This document shows positions 7,189 through 16,030 of a DNA stretch of 34,901 nt, piece after piece. The DNA is from Bradymonadales bacterium. Lineage in GTDB: Bacteria; Bdellovibrionota; UBA2394. Position 1 is the stretch's first letter; each line of letters starts with the position of its first letter. Position numbers and translations under genes: made by a program. The stretch is from assembly GCA_007693605.1 (NCBI GenBank), contig REDG01000063.1, forward strand, positions 1-34,901. The letters run 5' to 3'. Below the pieces are notes generated by a model that worked only from the letters and a program-made list of their open reading frames with translations, ran no database searches and had not been told where the DNA came from.

Positions 7189-7512
7189 ATGACAACAAAA
7201 ATTTCGGTCCTATGGGTGACTTGCCCAACAGAAGAGAGCGCTGAAGAAATCGGACGCAGTCTTCTTGAAAAAAAGCTGGGGGCTTGTGTGCAAATTGAGG
7301 GGCCCATTCGAAGTCTCTACCCCTGGAAGGGCCAGCTTCAACAGGACTCAGAATGGCGTCTTTGGATCAAGACAAAATCAAGCTTAAATACTGAAATTAT
7401 TCAAGAAATTTGCCAACTTCATCCCTTTGAAGTTCCTCAAATTCTCAGTATGCCTATAGGGCAAGCTCTTCCCGCCTACGAGAAGTGGCTGCTCGAACAG
7501 ACCAAAGATTGA
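7189..7512 (+). CDS. cutA: CutA-family divalent-cation tolerance protein
   Basis: The 107-residue protein spans the whole CutA1 family length. It shows LWVTCPTEESAEEIGRSLL at the start, then KLGACVQI, SLYPWKG, a WRLWIKT strand and the end motif HPFEVPQILSMPI, followed by YEKWL. CutA proteins form very stable trimers with a ferredoxin-like fold. They were linked to copper tolerance in E. coli, but their true role is unsettled. The gene sits 54 bp after dnaX and 17 bp before lon on the same strand, so co-transcription is likely. A GAGG lies upstream of the ATG at a somewhat long distance. Confidence 0.93.
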   Translation: MTTKISVLWVTCPTEESAEEIGRSLLEKKLGACVQIEGPIRSLYPWKGQLQQDSEWRLWIKTKSSLNTEIIQEICQLHPFEVPQILSMPIGQALPAYEKWLLEQTKD

Positions 7513-7529
7513 GTGAGAAAAATCAAAAC

Positions 7530-9929
7530 ATGAGCCCGATTATTCAAAGCCCCCCCAGCAACGCTTCCTCTTCGTCTGACGACCCCCTTCTGATTGATGC
7601 GGGCAAGGGCACGAAAGCTCTTCCGAAAGATATTACCGTGTTTCCGCTCTCTAATTTTGTGGCTTTCCCGCATATGATTCTGCCGGTCGTCGTGCCGAAG
7701 GGAAGGCTTCAAGATTTACTTCATATCGATTCTGACCGACGACTTGAATACATTGGGTTCATCGCCCGCAAACGGGGTGAGGGTGAAAATCCTTCTCCCA
7801 ACGATCTATATGAAACCGGAGTCTGTGCTCGAATCTTGAGAGTTCTTCGACTGCCTGAGGGCTCAACCAGCATGATCGTTCAAACCCTGAAAAGATTTTC
7901 GGTGAGCCGATTTACAAGTTCTGTCCCGGTGATCAAAGCCTTCGTTCAGTATATCGATGATCATATTGAAGATGAAAAACGAGTGCAGGCCTTATCGCTT
8001 TCTGCGCACAATCTTTTACAAGAGGTCATTCAGCTCTCTCCCACCCTGTCCGAAGAGTTCAGCTTGGCCGCTTTGAACATCGAAGGGCCTCGAAAGTTGG
8101 CGGACTTTATCTCAGCCCATCTGAAGCGAATTGATCTCCCCACTCGGCAATCTTTGTTAGAACTCAATAGCGTTGATCTTCGGCTCGAAAAGGCCATCAT
8201 GTATTTAACCCAAGAACTTGAGATCCTAAAGCTCGGTCAGAAGATTCAAGGGGAGATTCAAAGTAAGATTTCAACTTCGCAAAGAGAGTTCTACCTTCGA
8301 GAACAGCTGAAGGCGATTCGCAAAGAGCTGGGTGAAGATTCGGTTGATTTTTCTCAAGATCTGCAAAAGCTAGAAGAAAAGATCCGAACCGCTGGCCTGT
8401 CTGAAGAGGCTTCGACTAAAGCCAAAGAAGAAATGAGACGGCTCCATATGATACCGCCAGAGAGTATGGAGTACTCGATTACAAGAAACTACCTAGAGAC
8501 ACTCAGTGCCTTGCCCTGGCAAGCCACCACCCAAGACGATGTAAATCTTAGAAAAGCCATGAAGGTATTAGATGAAGACCACTTCGGCTTGAAGGATGTA
8601 AAAGAGAGAATCATTGAATTTCTTGCAGTGAAGGCTCTCAAGAAAGATCTATCCGGAAGCATCTTATGTTTTGTGGGTCCGCCGGGGGTTGGCAAGACCT
8701 CTCTTGGAAAGAGCATCGCAAGGGCCCTTGGAAGAAAGTTTCAGAGGTTGAGTTTGGGCGGCATGCGAGACGAGTCAGAAATCAAGGGTCATCGCCGCAC
8801 CTATGTGGGTGCTATGCCTGGCCGAGTTATTCAAAACTTGAAGCGAGCAGGCTCGAAGAATCCCGTGTTTGTTCTCGACGAGATTGATAAAGTTGGCAGT
8901 GACTGGAGAGGCGATCCGGCGTCTGCTCTGCTTGAGGTTCTCGACCCAGAACAAAACTCAGAGTTCATGGATCACTATCTGGATGTGTCCTTTGATCTTT
9001 CTAAAATCATGTTTGTGTGCACGGCCAACACAACCGACACAATTCCCGCGCCCCTGAGAGACCGCATGGAAGTCATCGACATTTCTGGGTATATTGAGAG
9101 CGAAAAGATTGCGATTGCTCAAAGACATTTGTTTCCGAAACAACTTGAAGAGGCCGGACTAAAGAAAGGCGTTCTGAGTCTTCAAAAGTCTGCCTACTCA
9201 GAGATTGTTCGATTCTACACTCGAGAAGCGGGAGTAAGAAATCTTGAACGAGAGATTGGAAAAATCTGTCGAAAAGTGGCAACCAAAGTTGTTCGCTCAA
9301 ATGCCACCAAGGTGAGTGTGAGCGCTGAAAGCCTTGAAAAGTATCTGGGCGTCAGGAAGTTCTCACCTGACTCTCTTATCCCCCGAAAACCCGGCATTGT
9401 CATGGGCCTGGCGTGGACAGCTTACGGCGGCGAGGTCTTGTTTATTGAAGCCTCTAAAATGTCGGGGTCGAAGAACTTAGTTCTGACCGGTAAGCTCGGT
9501 GAAACGATGAGCGAGAGCGCCAAGATCGCTCTGTCGTTCGTTCGATCCAAAGCGAAGGATTTTGATTTCTCGTTGAACGATTTTGAAAAGACCGATTTGC
9601 ATCTTCACTTTCCCGCCGGTGCTATTCGAAAAGACGGTCCCTCAGCGGGTATTAGCATTGCGACAGCCCTGCTGTCGTTGTTTAAGAACAAGCCCGTAAA
9701 GGCCGGGCTGGCCATGACGGGAGAGCTCTCTCTTTCGGGCCAGGTGCTGCCCATTGGAGGGCTGAAGCAAAAACTGATCGCTGCAAAGCAGTTTAAATGT
9801 CGAGAAGTGGTTTTGCCCTACGAGAACAAAAAAGATCTGGTTGAGGTGCCTGTTGAGCTTAAGAAGGGTCTAAAGTTTCACTTTGCAAAACACTATGACG
9901 AGGTGTTTAAGGCTGCCTTTCGGTCATGA
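7530..9929 (+). CDS. lon: ATP-dependent Lon protease (first copy)
   Basis: The 800-residue LonA protease degrades misfolded and regulatory proteins in the cytoplasm. The N-terminal substrate domain starts at VFPLSNFVAFPHMILPV (about 37-53) and is followed by a long helical region. The AAA+ module has Walker A GPPGVGKT at 383-390 and Walker B VFVLDEID at 446-453. The protease domain has the Ser705 nucleophile in KDGPSAG and the partner Lys748 in GGLKQK. I chose ATG 7530; a GTG at 7485 would run into cutA. The stop overlaps the purH start (ATGA). This copy has a Ser-rich N-terminal extension of about 25 residues (PPSNASSSSDDP) that the second Lon at 29654-32080 lacks. The two are paralogues and probably divide substrates. 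Confidence 0.95.
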   Translation: MSPIIQSPPSNASSSSDDPLLIDAGKGTKALPKDITVFPLSNFVAFPHMILPVVVPKGRLQDLLHIDSDRRLEYIGFIARKRGEGENPSPNDLYETGVCARILRVLRLPEGSTSMIVQTLKRFSVSRFTSSVPVIKAFVQYIDDHIEDEKRVQALSLSAHNLLQEVIQLSPTLSEEFSLAALNIEGPRKLADFISAHLKRIDLPTRQSLLELNSVDLRLEKAIMYLTQELEILKLGQKIQGEIQSKISTSQREFYLREQLKAIRKELGEDSVDFSQDLQKLEEKIRTAGLSEEASTKAKEEMRRLHMIPPESMEYSITRNYLETLSALPWQATTQDDVNLRKAMKVLDEDHFGLKDVKERIIEFLAVKALKKDLSGSILCFVGPPGVGKTSLGKSIARALGRKFQRLSLGGMRDESEIKGHRRTYVGAMPGRVIQNLKRAGSKNPVFVLDEIDKVGSDWRGDPASALLEVLDPEQNSEFMDHYLDVSFDLSKIMFVCTANTTDTIPAPLRDRMEVIDISGYIESEKIAIAQRHLFPKQLEEAGLKKGVLSLQKSAYSEIVRFYTREAGVRNLEREIGKICRKVATKVVRSNATKVSVSAESLEKYLGVRKFSPDSLIPRKPGIVMGLAWTAYGGEVLFIEASKMSGSKNLVLTGKLGETMSESAKIALSFVRSKAKDFDFSLNDFEKTDLHLHFPAGAIRKDGPSAGISIATALLSLFKNKPVKAGLAMTGELSLSGQVLPIGGLKQKLIAAKQFKCREVVLPYENKKDLVEVPVELKKGLKFHFAKHYDEVFKAAFRS

Positions 9930-11527
9930 TTAAACGGGCTCTCATCTCTGTCTCAGATAAAACGGGCCTCGTCGAGTTGGGAAAAGCCCTGAAGCACTTT
10001 CAAGTGGAGATCATCTCTACGGGCGGAACCGCCGAAGCCCTACAAGAGGCGGGCATCGCCACCCTCTCTGTTAGTGACTACACAGGATTTCCTGAAATGA
10101 TGGAGGGGCGCTTAAAGACTTTACATCCTCGCGTTCACGGCGCGCTATTGGGACGAAGAGAGGATGCCCAACACCAAGAGGATGCAAAGACCTACGGAAT
10201 TCAATGGATTGATTTGGTCGTGGTCAATCTCTACCCATTTGAAGAGGCCTTTACTCGCAGCAAGAAACCGGACTGGCGAGATTTAGTTGAGAACATCGAT
10301 ATCGGAGGCCCAGCGATGATTCGAGCGGCTGCGAAAAATCATGAGTATTGCACCGTCGTAGTACAGCCCAAAGACTATAAAAAAATTATTCAGCGACTAA
10401 AGAAGTCTCCTGAAGAGCCTTTTGATTTTAAGTTCCGTTATGACATGGCACTTAAGGCCTTTCACTACACTGGACTGTATGACAGCTATATTGCCCAAAG
10501 CTTAAGTTCTTACGAGGCCGAAAGCCCAAGCGAGCTCCGCCAGAGGGATTTTCCGAAGTATCATTTCGTGGCGGGCCAACTTCATCAAGAACTCCGATAT
10601 GGCGAAAACCCCCACCAAAAGGCTGCCGCTTATCGTGTCGTTCGACCCAGAGAATCGCTGCCCGTGAGCAGCAGCCTTCAGGGCAAGGAGCTTTCTTTCA
10701 ACAACTTTCTAGATGCAGACGCCGCTTGGCGTCTGTTGACCGAGCTCCCACCAAAGTCGACAGTCATCTTAAAGCATAACAATGCCTGTGGGGTTGGGGT
10801 TGGCGAAGGCGAGAAGCAGAGCTTTACTCGCGCCTTCGAGGCCGACCAAGAGAGCGCCTTCGGCGGAGTTGTCGGCATTTCTGGAGAAATTAATTCAGAG
10901 CTGGCGGAGCAGATTGCCGAGAGCTTTTTTGAGATTGTTTGTGCCGAGGCCTTCAGTGTGGGGGCTCGAGAGATCTTTGAGAAAAGAAAGAATCTTCGGC
11001 TCCTGCTATTGCCAAAGCTCTCAGATTCAAATGATTCTTTGTCTGTAAATACTGATTTGAGAAAACTTTCTGGCCTCTATTTGTTGCAAGAGATGGATCA
11101 TTTGGGCCCGTATGGCGAAAATAACTTGGGCCCCGATCTCCATTGCGTCACTAAGAGGGAGCCTACGGGTGACGAACTCTCTTCTCTGCGACTTTCTTGG
11201 GTGATTTCGAAGCACCTAAAGAGCAACGCGGTGGTCATTGGTGATTTGTTTCAAAGCCTTGGAATTGGCTGTGGAGAGGTGAATCGAAAGTACGCCACCC
11301 AAGGAGCGATTGATCGAATGATGTCTCGGCCACAGTTAGGCAGTTTGAGGGTTTGTGCGAGCGATGGCTTTTTTCCTTTTCGAGACAGTGTTGATCTTCT
11401 TTCGAAAGCGGGAGTCACCGCCATTATTCAGCCAGGAGGAAGTCTTCGGGATAAAGAAGTGATCGAAGCCTGTGATGAGGCTCAGATGTCGATGTTGTTT
11501 ACGAAGACAAGGCATTTTCGTCACTAA
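9926..11527 (+). CDS. purH: Bifunctional AICAR transformylase / IMP cyclohydrolase
   Basis: PurH catalyses the last two steps of IMP synthesis: formylation of AICAR with 10-formyl-tetrahydrofolate, then ring closure. The 533-residue length is normal. The N-terminal cyclohydrolase domain shows STGGTA (31-36), GRLKTLHPRVHG (61-72) and NIDIGGPAMIRAAAKNH (123-139). The C-terminal transformylase domain shows RYGENPHQ (224-231) and KHNNACG (283-289, the Lys-His catalytic pair). It ends with the conserved SDGFFPFRD and IIQPGGSLRD segments. It starts inside the lon stop (ATGA) and is followed two bases later by purD, so lon, purH and purD are almost certainly read from one message. Confidence 0.96.
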   Translation: MIKRALISVSDKTGLVELGKALKHFQVEIISTGGTAEALQEAGIATLSVSDYTGFPEMMEGRLKTLHPRVHGALLGRREDAQHQEDAKTYGIQWIDLVVVNLYPFEEAFTRSKKPDWRDLVENIDIGGPAMIRAAAKNHEYCTVVVQPKDYKKIIQRLKKSPEEPFDFKFRYDMALKAFHYTGLYDSYIAQSLSSYEAESPSELRQRDFPKYHFVAGQLHQELRYGENPHQKAAAYRVVRPRESLPVSSSLQGKELSFNNFLDADAAWRLLTELPPKSTVILKHNNACGVGVGEGEKQSFTRAFEADQESAFGGVVGISGEINSELAEQIAESFFEIVCAEAFSVGAREIFEKRKNLRLLLLPKLSDSNDSLSVNTDLRKLSGLYLLQEMDHLGPYGENNLGPDLHCVTKREPTGDELSSLRLSWVISKHLKSNAVVIGDLFQSLGIGCGEVNRKYATQGAIDRMMSRPQLGSLRVCASDGFFPFRDSVDLLSKAGVTAIIQPGGSLRDKEVIEACDEAQMSMLFTKTRHFRH

Positions 11528-11529
11528 GC

Positions 11530-12804
11530 ATGACTTCGTCGATACAGAGAAAATATTTGATTATCGGATCTGGGGGGCGAGAGCATGCTCTTTGCCTTCA
11601 TTTAAAAAACCAGGGGCTCAGCGTGGAGTGTGCCCCTGGCAGCGACGCCATCTCGCAACTCTTACCCACTTGGAGCTTCGATACTTTTGATGACTTGGTC
11701 AGCACCATAAGAGAAAGAGAGATCACTGAAGTCATTGTTGGCCCAGAAGTTTATTTGAATGAAGGAATTAGCGATTTCTTAGAGCGGCATCACATTCGAT
11801 GCTTTGGACCGAAACGCTGGGAAGCAAGACTAGAGACAGACAAGGCCTGGGCAAAAAAGTTTTGTAAAAACTGGAAGATTCCAACGGCTCAGTACCGATT
11901 GGTCGACAAAACCTCCGATCTGCCTGCCGTGCTAGCAGAGTTTAAGCCGCCTTTCGTCATTAAAGCCTCTGGGCTTGCCGCAGGAAAAGGCGTTTGGATT
12001 GGTGAAGACGCAGAAGAGGCCGGCAAGGTCGCCAAGGAATTTCTTACAGAGCATGATCATGTGGTCGTCGAAGACTTTGTCGTCGGCAAAGAAGTGTCCG
12101 TCTTTTATGCGGTGGACGGCGATCATTATTGCTTCTTGGGGGAGGCTCAAGATCATAAGAGACTTCTTGACGGAAATCGGGGGCCCAACACGGGGGGCAT
12201 GGGGGTCGTCAGCCCCAGCGGGCTCATTGATTCCAGTCTAAGAATCAAGATAGAAAAGGAAATTTTAGAGCCCTGTCTTAACGGCTTGAAAAGAGAGTCT
12301 TTGTCTTATCGAGGCTTTTTGTTTTTGGGCCTAATGCTGAAGGACGACCGCTTTTGGCTCTTAGAGTTTAACTGTCGCTTAGGAGACCCTGAAGCCCAAG
12401 TGCTTCTGATGAGGCTTCAAACCAGTTTGGCCGATGTGATTGAGTTCTTGGCCATTCAAAAGAATCGGCCCCTTGAAAGCAGCCTCGAACCACAGCTAGA
12501 CCACAGACCAAGTCTCGGTGTTGTCTTGGCGTCAAAACAATACCCTCGAAAGACTTCCAATGGTGAGGACCTTCCGGGCCTTGAGTCTATTCCTCAGAGC
12601 TTGCAAGTTTTTCACTCTGGAACGGCCTGGGATTCTGAAAGAGAGATTTGGAGAACCAAGGGGGGCCGACTTGTTTGTGTCTGTACTCAACAAGACTCGA
12701 TGAAACTTTGCCGCTCGACAGTTTACCCTTGGATTGAGTCGCTTCCATTTCAAGATCGCATCACTTATCGTCGAGATATCGGAGAAGATTATGCCGGAGA
12801 TTAA
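11530..12804 (+). CDS. purD: Phosphoribosylamine-glycine ligase (GAR synthetase)
   Basis: PurD joins glycine to phosphoribosylamine using ATP in the second step of purine synthesis. The 424-residue protein has the N-domain GSGGREHA at 13-20 and VIVGPEVYLNEG at 68-79. The ATP-grasp core has KASGLAAGKGV at 145-155 and the loop GNRGPNTGGMG at 215-225. The metal-binding LLEFNCRLGDPEAQVLL follows. It begins two bases after purH stops and overlaps the next gene by 14 bases. Pairing of purH with purD is common; their placement behind dnaX and lon is less usual. Confidence 0.95.
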   Translation: MTSSIQRKYLIIGSGGREHALCLHLKNQGLSVECAPGSDAISQLLPTWSFDTFDDLVSTIREREITEVIVGPEVYLNEGISDFLERHHIRCFGPKRWEARLETDKAWAKKFCKNWKIPTAQYRLVDKTSDLPAVLAEFKPPFVIKASGLAAGKGVWIGEDAEEAGKVAKEFLTEHDHVVVEDFVVGKEVSVFYAVDGDHYCFLGEAQDHKRLLDGNRGPNTGGMGVVSPSGLIDSSLRIKIEKEILEPCLNGLKRESLSYRGFLFLGLMLKDDRFWLLEFNCRLGDPEAQVLLMRLQTSLADVIEFLAIQKNRPLESSLEPQLDHRPSLGVVLASKQYPRKTSNGEDLPGLESIPQSLQVFHSGTAWDSEREIWRTKGGRLVCVCTQQDSMKLCRSTVYPWIESLPFQDRITYRRDIGEDYAGD

Positions 12805-14023
12805 AGCCTTCAAAGCCTGCCTGTATTCTCAAAGCCTCAAACCTCAGTTGGCAGATTTGGTGTCACCCCCCTATGATGTGATATCAGAGAGCCAGAGGCA
12901 GGAGCTGATACGAAGAAACGACCTGAATAGTGTGCAATTGTGCTTGATCGATTCTCAAAGTGAACAGCCCTATGAAGAAATGGCCAATCGTTTCAAGGCC
13001 TGGAAAGACGAAGGCGTCTTAGAGCATTTTCCTCGACAGGCTTTTTACTTGATTGAAGAGTCTTATCAATCTTCTGGGCATGATTTTCAAAGGATAGGCT
13101 TTGTTGGCCTTCTTCGACCCACAGCCTTTGAGAAAGGCGAGGTCTTGCCCCATGAACATACTTTGAAGGGGCCAAAGAAAGATCGACTTGAACTGTTGAG
13201 ATGCATGAAGGCAGAACTCTCTCAAATCTTTTTTGTCTATGAAGAACCAGAGAATAGTGTTGAAAAAATCTACCAGAAGAGGAGGTCAGAAGAGGCGCTG
13301 TTTGACTTCAAAGACCCCCTCGGAGTCCATCGTCGAGGCTGGGCGATTGATCAGGAGCAAGACATTCGTGCCATTGAAAATATGATGCGCGATCGACAGC
13401 TTTTGATCGCAGACGGCCACCACCGCTACGAAACCGCTTTGAATTTTTTAGAGGAAAGCTCCGGCGAAATGGGTCGCTATATACAGGGCTACTTTCTCAA
13501 TTCCGAAAGCTCGGGCTTTCAGATTTTGCCGATTCACCGGATTGTTGATCTTCCTCAGAAGTTTGACCACAAGAGGCTGAAGTCTGAACTCGCCAAAGTC
13601 TTTGAGCTGCGAGAGATATCGAAAGGGGAGGCGCTTAGTTTTCCTTCGCAATCGCCCGGGCAAAAAATTCAAATGCTTGTCTGCCTGACTAAGAACGGGC
13701 CCTTCTACAAACTGTCAAGGGCAAAAGATTCAGAGGATGATGCTGAGATCTTCTCACTTCAAAGAGATGTCTTTGAAAGAGTTTTTGATTGGAGCATTGA
13801 TAAAATTTCTGACAAAAGCGTCGTGTCTTATCACCACGAGGCGACAGCAGCCCTTGAGCAACTACAAGATAAGCCTACTAAGATTGCGTTTCTTCTTCCG
13901 GCTACAGATCTGCAGCTCATTCGAAAGTTAGCGTCTCAGGGAAAGAGAATGCCCCAAAAGAGCAGCTTCTTTTCTCCGAAACTGGCTTCGGGCTTGATTG
14001 TCTATGATATGACAGCTTCTTAA
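12791..14023 (+). CDS. DUF1015 family protein
   Basis: The 410-residue protein carries the hallmarks of DUF1015: VSPPYDVIS at 24-32, HEHTLKGPKKDRL at 121-133 and LIADGHHRYETA at 205-216. The function is unknown. The family is often annotated as SerC-associated or as a possible kinase-like protein, and the invariant His-rich motif suggests catalysis or metal binding. I chose ATG 12791 because GGAGAAG lies four bases upstream. That leaves a 14-base overlap with purD and suggests translational coupling. A longer start at 12734 has no support. The gene ends the dnaX-to-DUF1015 run and is followed at once by an intergenic repeat. Confidence 0.85.
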   Translation: MPEIKAFKACLYSQSLKPQLADLVSPPYDVISESQRQELIRRNDLNSVQLCLIDSQSEQPYEEMANRFKAWKDEGVLEHFPRQAFYLIEESYQSSGHDFQRIGFVGLLRPTAFEKGEVLPHEHTLKGPKKDRLELLRCMKAELSQIFFVYEEPENSVEKIYQKRRSEEALFDFKDPLGVHRRGWAIDQEQDIRAIENMMRDRQLLIADGHHRYETALNFLEESSGEMGRYIQGYFLNSESSGFQILPIHRIVDLPQKFDHKRLKSELAKVFELREISKGEALSFPSQSPGQKIQMLVCLTKNGPFYKLSRAKDSEDDAEIFSLQRDVFERVFDWSIDKISDKSVVSYHHEATAALEQLQDKPTKIAFLLPATDLQLIRKLASQGKRMPQKSSFFSPKLASGLIVYDMTAS

Positions 14024-14024
14024 G

Positions 14025-14107
14025 TGGGGGGCCCTTATCGCCACTCCCCTTGAATCCCTAAGGGCCCGCCTGCTTTGGCGACGGAGCACTGAGCGCGCTA
14101 GCTTCTC
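14025..14107 (-). repeat. GGGCCCTTA intergenic repeat, copy C (minus orientation)
   Basis: Read on the minus strand it gives GAGAAGC followed by a G/C-rich linker, GGGCCCTTAGGG, a short loop, then GGGGAGTGGCGATAAGGG. This matches the hairpin and left flank of the copies at 29510 and 34714. GGGCCCTTA and TAAGGGCCC pair perfectly over 9 bp. It fills the gap between the convergent DUF1015 and dciA genes and reaches the dciA stop codon. A bidirectional terminator role is possible. Confidence 0.6.
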
Positions 14108-14636
14108 AATGCAACTGAGATTCTGACTTCCATTCGTTTCTGGCTTGGCCGGCTTCCATCGCCCTTCGAATGCTGAGCCTTAAGTCTTCGTCTTCGACCG
14201 CCCTCAAGGTCATTTCTTGCCGCTCACTCAAACGAACCGACTGAGTCGTCCATTCCCCCGAAGGTCGCTCCTTCGGTCTTGGCGCCGGGCTCTCAAAAAA
14301 CTTGATGCTTCCGACCCGAAAATGAAGCTCCTTGATGGGTGTTTCAGAAATGGTGGCCCGAATTTTCGCCATCAAAGAGGGTTTAAGAAAGTGCAGCTGC
14401 TGTGCCCAGGCCTGATGCGCCACCTGAACCACCAGCTGCTTATTTCGAAGCTCGAGAGGTCGCGTCACCCGAGCGAGTTCTGGGCCGACAATTTCTTCCC
14501 ACTTTGACCAGATTTGGTGAGATCTCAAATGTTCCTTCACATTCGCAGGAAGTTTCATTCGACTAAAGATCTCCTCTACTGCCGTGGGTCGGGCGGCCTT
14601 TCGGCGAGAGGCTTGGCTTGGGCGTTTTGGTCCCAT
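14106..14636 (-). CDS. dciA: DciA-type (DUF721) replicative helicase loader
   Basis: The 176-residue protein contains the DUF721 domain from about 18 to 115. Its pattern includes IWSKWEEIVGPELARVTRPL, then NKQLVVQVAHQAWAQQL and a stretch of helices. In bacteria lacking DnaC or DnaI, DciA helps load the DnaB helicase at origins. The N-terminal tail is basic (PKRPSQASRRKAARP) and the C-terminal third is charged and probably disordered. It diverges from the lysine aminotransferase with 57 bp between starts. The other end meets the DUF1015 gene across an intergenic repeat. Confidence 0.82.
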   Translation of the reverse strand: MGPKRPSQASRRKAARPTAVEEIFSRMKLPANVKEHLRSHQIWSKWEEIVGPELARVTRPLELRNKQLVVQVAHQAWAQQLHFLKPSLMAKIRATISETPIKELHFRVGSIKFFESPAPRPKERPSGEWTTQSVRLSERQEMTLRAVEDEDLRLSIRRAMEAGQARNEWKSESQLH

Positions 14637-14681
14637 GCGCCTAGATTCTCACTTTATCGGTTTCAAAGTCACTCATTTCGT

Positions 14682-14696
14682 TATAATCATGAAATG
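14682..14696 (+). promoter_or_regulatory. Perfect -10 box giving a leaderless start for the aminotransferase
   Basis: TATAAT at 14682-14687 is a perfect -10 hexamer. Counting from its last base, the expected transcription start is about 14694, which is the A of the first in-frame ATG (14694-14696). No Shine-Dalgarno sequence precedes that ATG. The -35 region is poor; TTTCAA at 14661-14666 is 15 bases away. A leaderless transcript is therefore likely if this box is used. Confidence 0.45.
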
Positions 14697-16007
14697 ATGG
14701 CAAAAACTGAAGCAAACAGCGTGTTTGATCGGCTCAGTAAGTCGATTTTGACCGATGCTTTTCGGGTCGTGATGGACCTTGAGAAGAGCCGTGGAGCGGT
14801 GTTCATCGATGCTCGAACGGGCGAGGACTATATTGACTTTTTCTCATTCTTTGCGAGTAATCCGATCGGATTCAACCACCCTCGACTATCTGAACCTGAG
14901 TTTGAAAAGGATTTGTTGAGAGTTGCGAAAATCAAAGTCTCTAACTCAGATGTGTATACGACAGATTTAGCGGATTTCATCTCTTATTTTCATGAACACT
15001 TTGCCTCCCAATTCGACAAACTCTTTTTTATCGAAGGAGGGGGTCTGGGGGTTGAGAACGCTTTAAAGGCCGCCCAAGATTGGAAGGCTCAGAAAAACCT
15101 GGCCGCAGGACACAAGACGGAGGGCGGACAAGTTCTTCACTTCAAAAAGGCCTTTCACGGGCGAACTGGGTACACTCTCTCTCTGACAAATACGGTCCCC
15201 GACAAGACAAGATACTTTCCGAAGTTCGACTGGCCTCGGGTGACCCATCCCAGCCTAAATTTTCCCACAACCCCTGAGAGCCTCGAAGATGTGAAAAAAC
15301 GAGAAGCTCTTAGCATTGAGGAGATCAAAAGGGCCTTTCAAGATCGTCCCCATGAGATATGTGCGATCATCATCGAACCCATTCAAGGGGAGGGGGGTGA
15401 CAACTTCGTTCGAAAAGAATTCTTGCAAGAGCTTAAAAGGCTCAGCCTTGAAAATGATGCCCTCCTGGTTTTCGATGAAGTTCAGACAGGCCTGGGAATT
15501 ACGGGAAAAGTCTGGGCCTATGAGCATTTTGGCGTAAAGCCCGACCTTCTGGCCTTCGGAAAAAAAGTCCAAGTCGGAGGCTGCGCGGCTGATTTGAGTC
15601 GACTGAATGAGGTGGAGCATGTTTTTAAAGTCTCGAGCCGAATCAATTCCACATGGGGTGGAAACCTTACCGATATGCTTCGATCTCTTCAGTTTATGAA
15701 GATCATTCGAGAAGAGAATTTACTAGAGCATGTGCGAAAGCTGGGAGAGGAAATGCTCGGGTCTTTGAGGGAGCTTTCTGCAAAGGAAGCTCGAATGACG
15801 AATGTCAGGGGCTTGGGCCTGTGGATGGCTTTCGATCTTCCAGATCAGGCGACGAGAGATCGTTACCTTAAGAGTTGCTGGGCGAATCGATTGATGATCC
15901 TCTCGTGCGGGGATCGATCAATTCGACTGCGACCGGTTTTAAATTTAACCAAACAAGAGGCAGAGCAGGGCTTAGATCGACTTAAGAAGAGCTTTGACTC
16001 CCTCTAG
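14694..16007 (+). CDS. lat: L-lysine 6-aminotransferase (class III, PLP-dependent)
   Basis: It probably moves the epsilon-amino group of lysine to 2-oxoglutarate, giving aminoadipate semialdehyde, which cyclises to piperideine-6-carboxylate. The 438-residue protein has the class III fold. Motifs include FIEGGGLGVENALKAA (about 112-127), KKAFHGRTGYTLSLTNT (about 151-167), IEPIQGEGGDNF, VFDEVQTG with the ring-binding Asp at about 261, and the PLP lysine in LLAFGKK at about 290. The FGKK-VQVGG segment and the PTRYFPKFDWPR-like region resemble the Lat subgroup more than ornithine or GABA aminotransferases. Two adjacent ATGs (14694, 14697) are possible. An upstream extension to 14514 overlaps dciA and is rejected. 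A semialdehyde dehydrogenase follows after 23 bp, supporting the lysine assignment. Confidence 0.85.
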   Translation: MMAKTEANSVFDRLSKSILTDAFRVVMDLEKSRGAVFIDARTGEDYIDFFSFFASNPIGFNHPRLSEPEFEKDLLRVAKIKVSNSDVYTTDLADFISYFHEHFASQFDKLFFIEGGGLGVENALKAAQDWKAQKNLAAGHKTEGGQVLHFKKAFHGRTGYTLSLTNTVPDKTRYFPKFDWPRVTHPSLNFPTTPESLEDVKKREALSIEEIKRAFQDRPHEICAIIIEPIQGEGGDNFVRKEFLQELKRLSLENDALLVFDEVQTGLGITGKVWAYEHFGVKPDLLAFGKKVQVGGCAADLSRLNEVEHVFKVSSRINSTWGGNLTDMLRSLQFMKIIREENLLEHVRKLGEEMLGSLRELSAKEARMTNVRGLGLWMAFDLPDQATRDRYLKSCWANRLMILSCGDRSIRLRPVLNLTKQEAEQGLDRLKKSFDSL

Positions 16008-16030
16008 GCTTCTGCCAGAGGAGGTAGATC

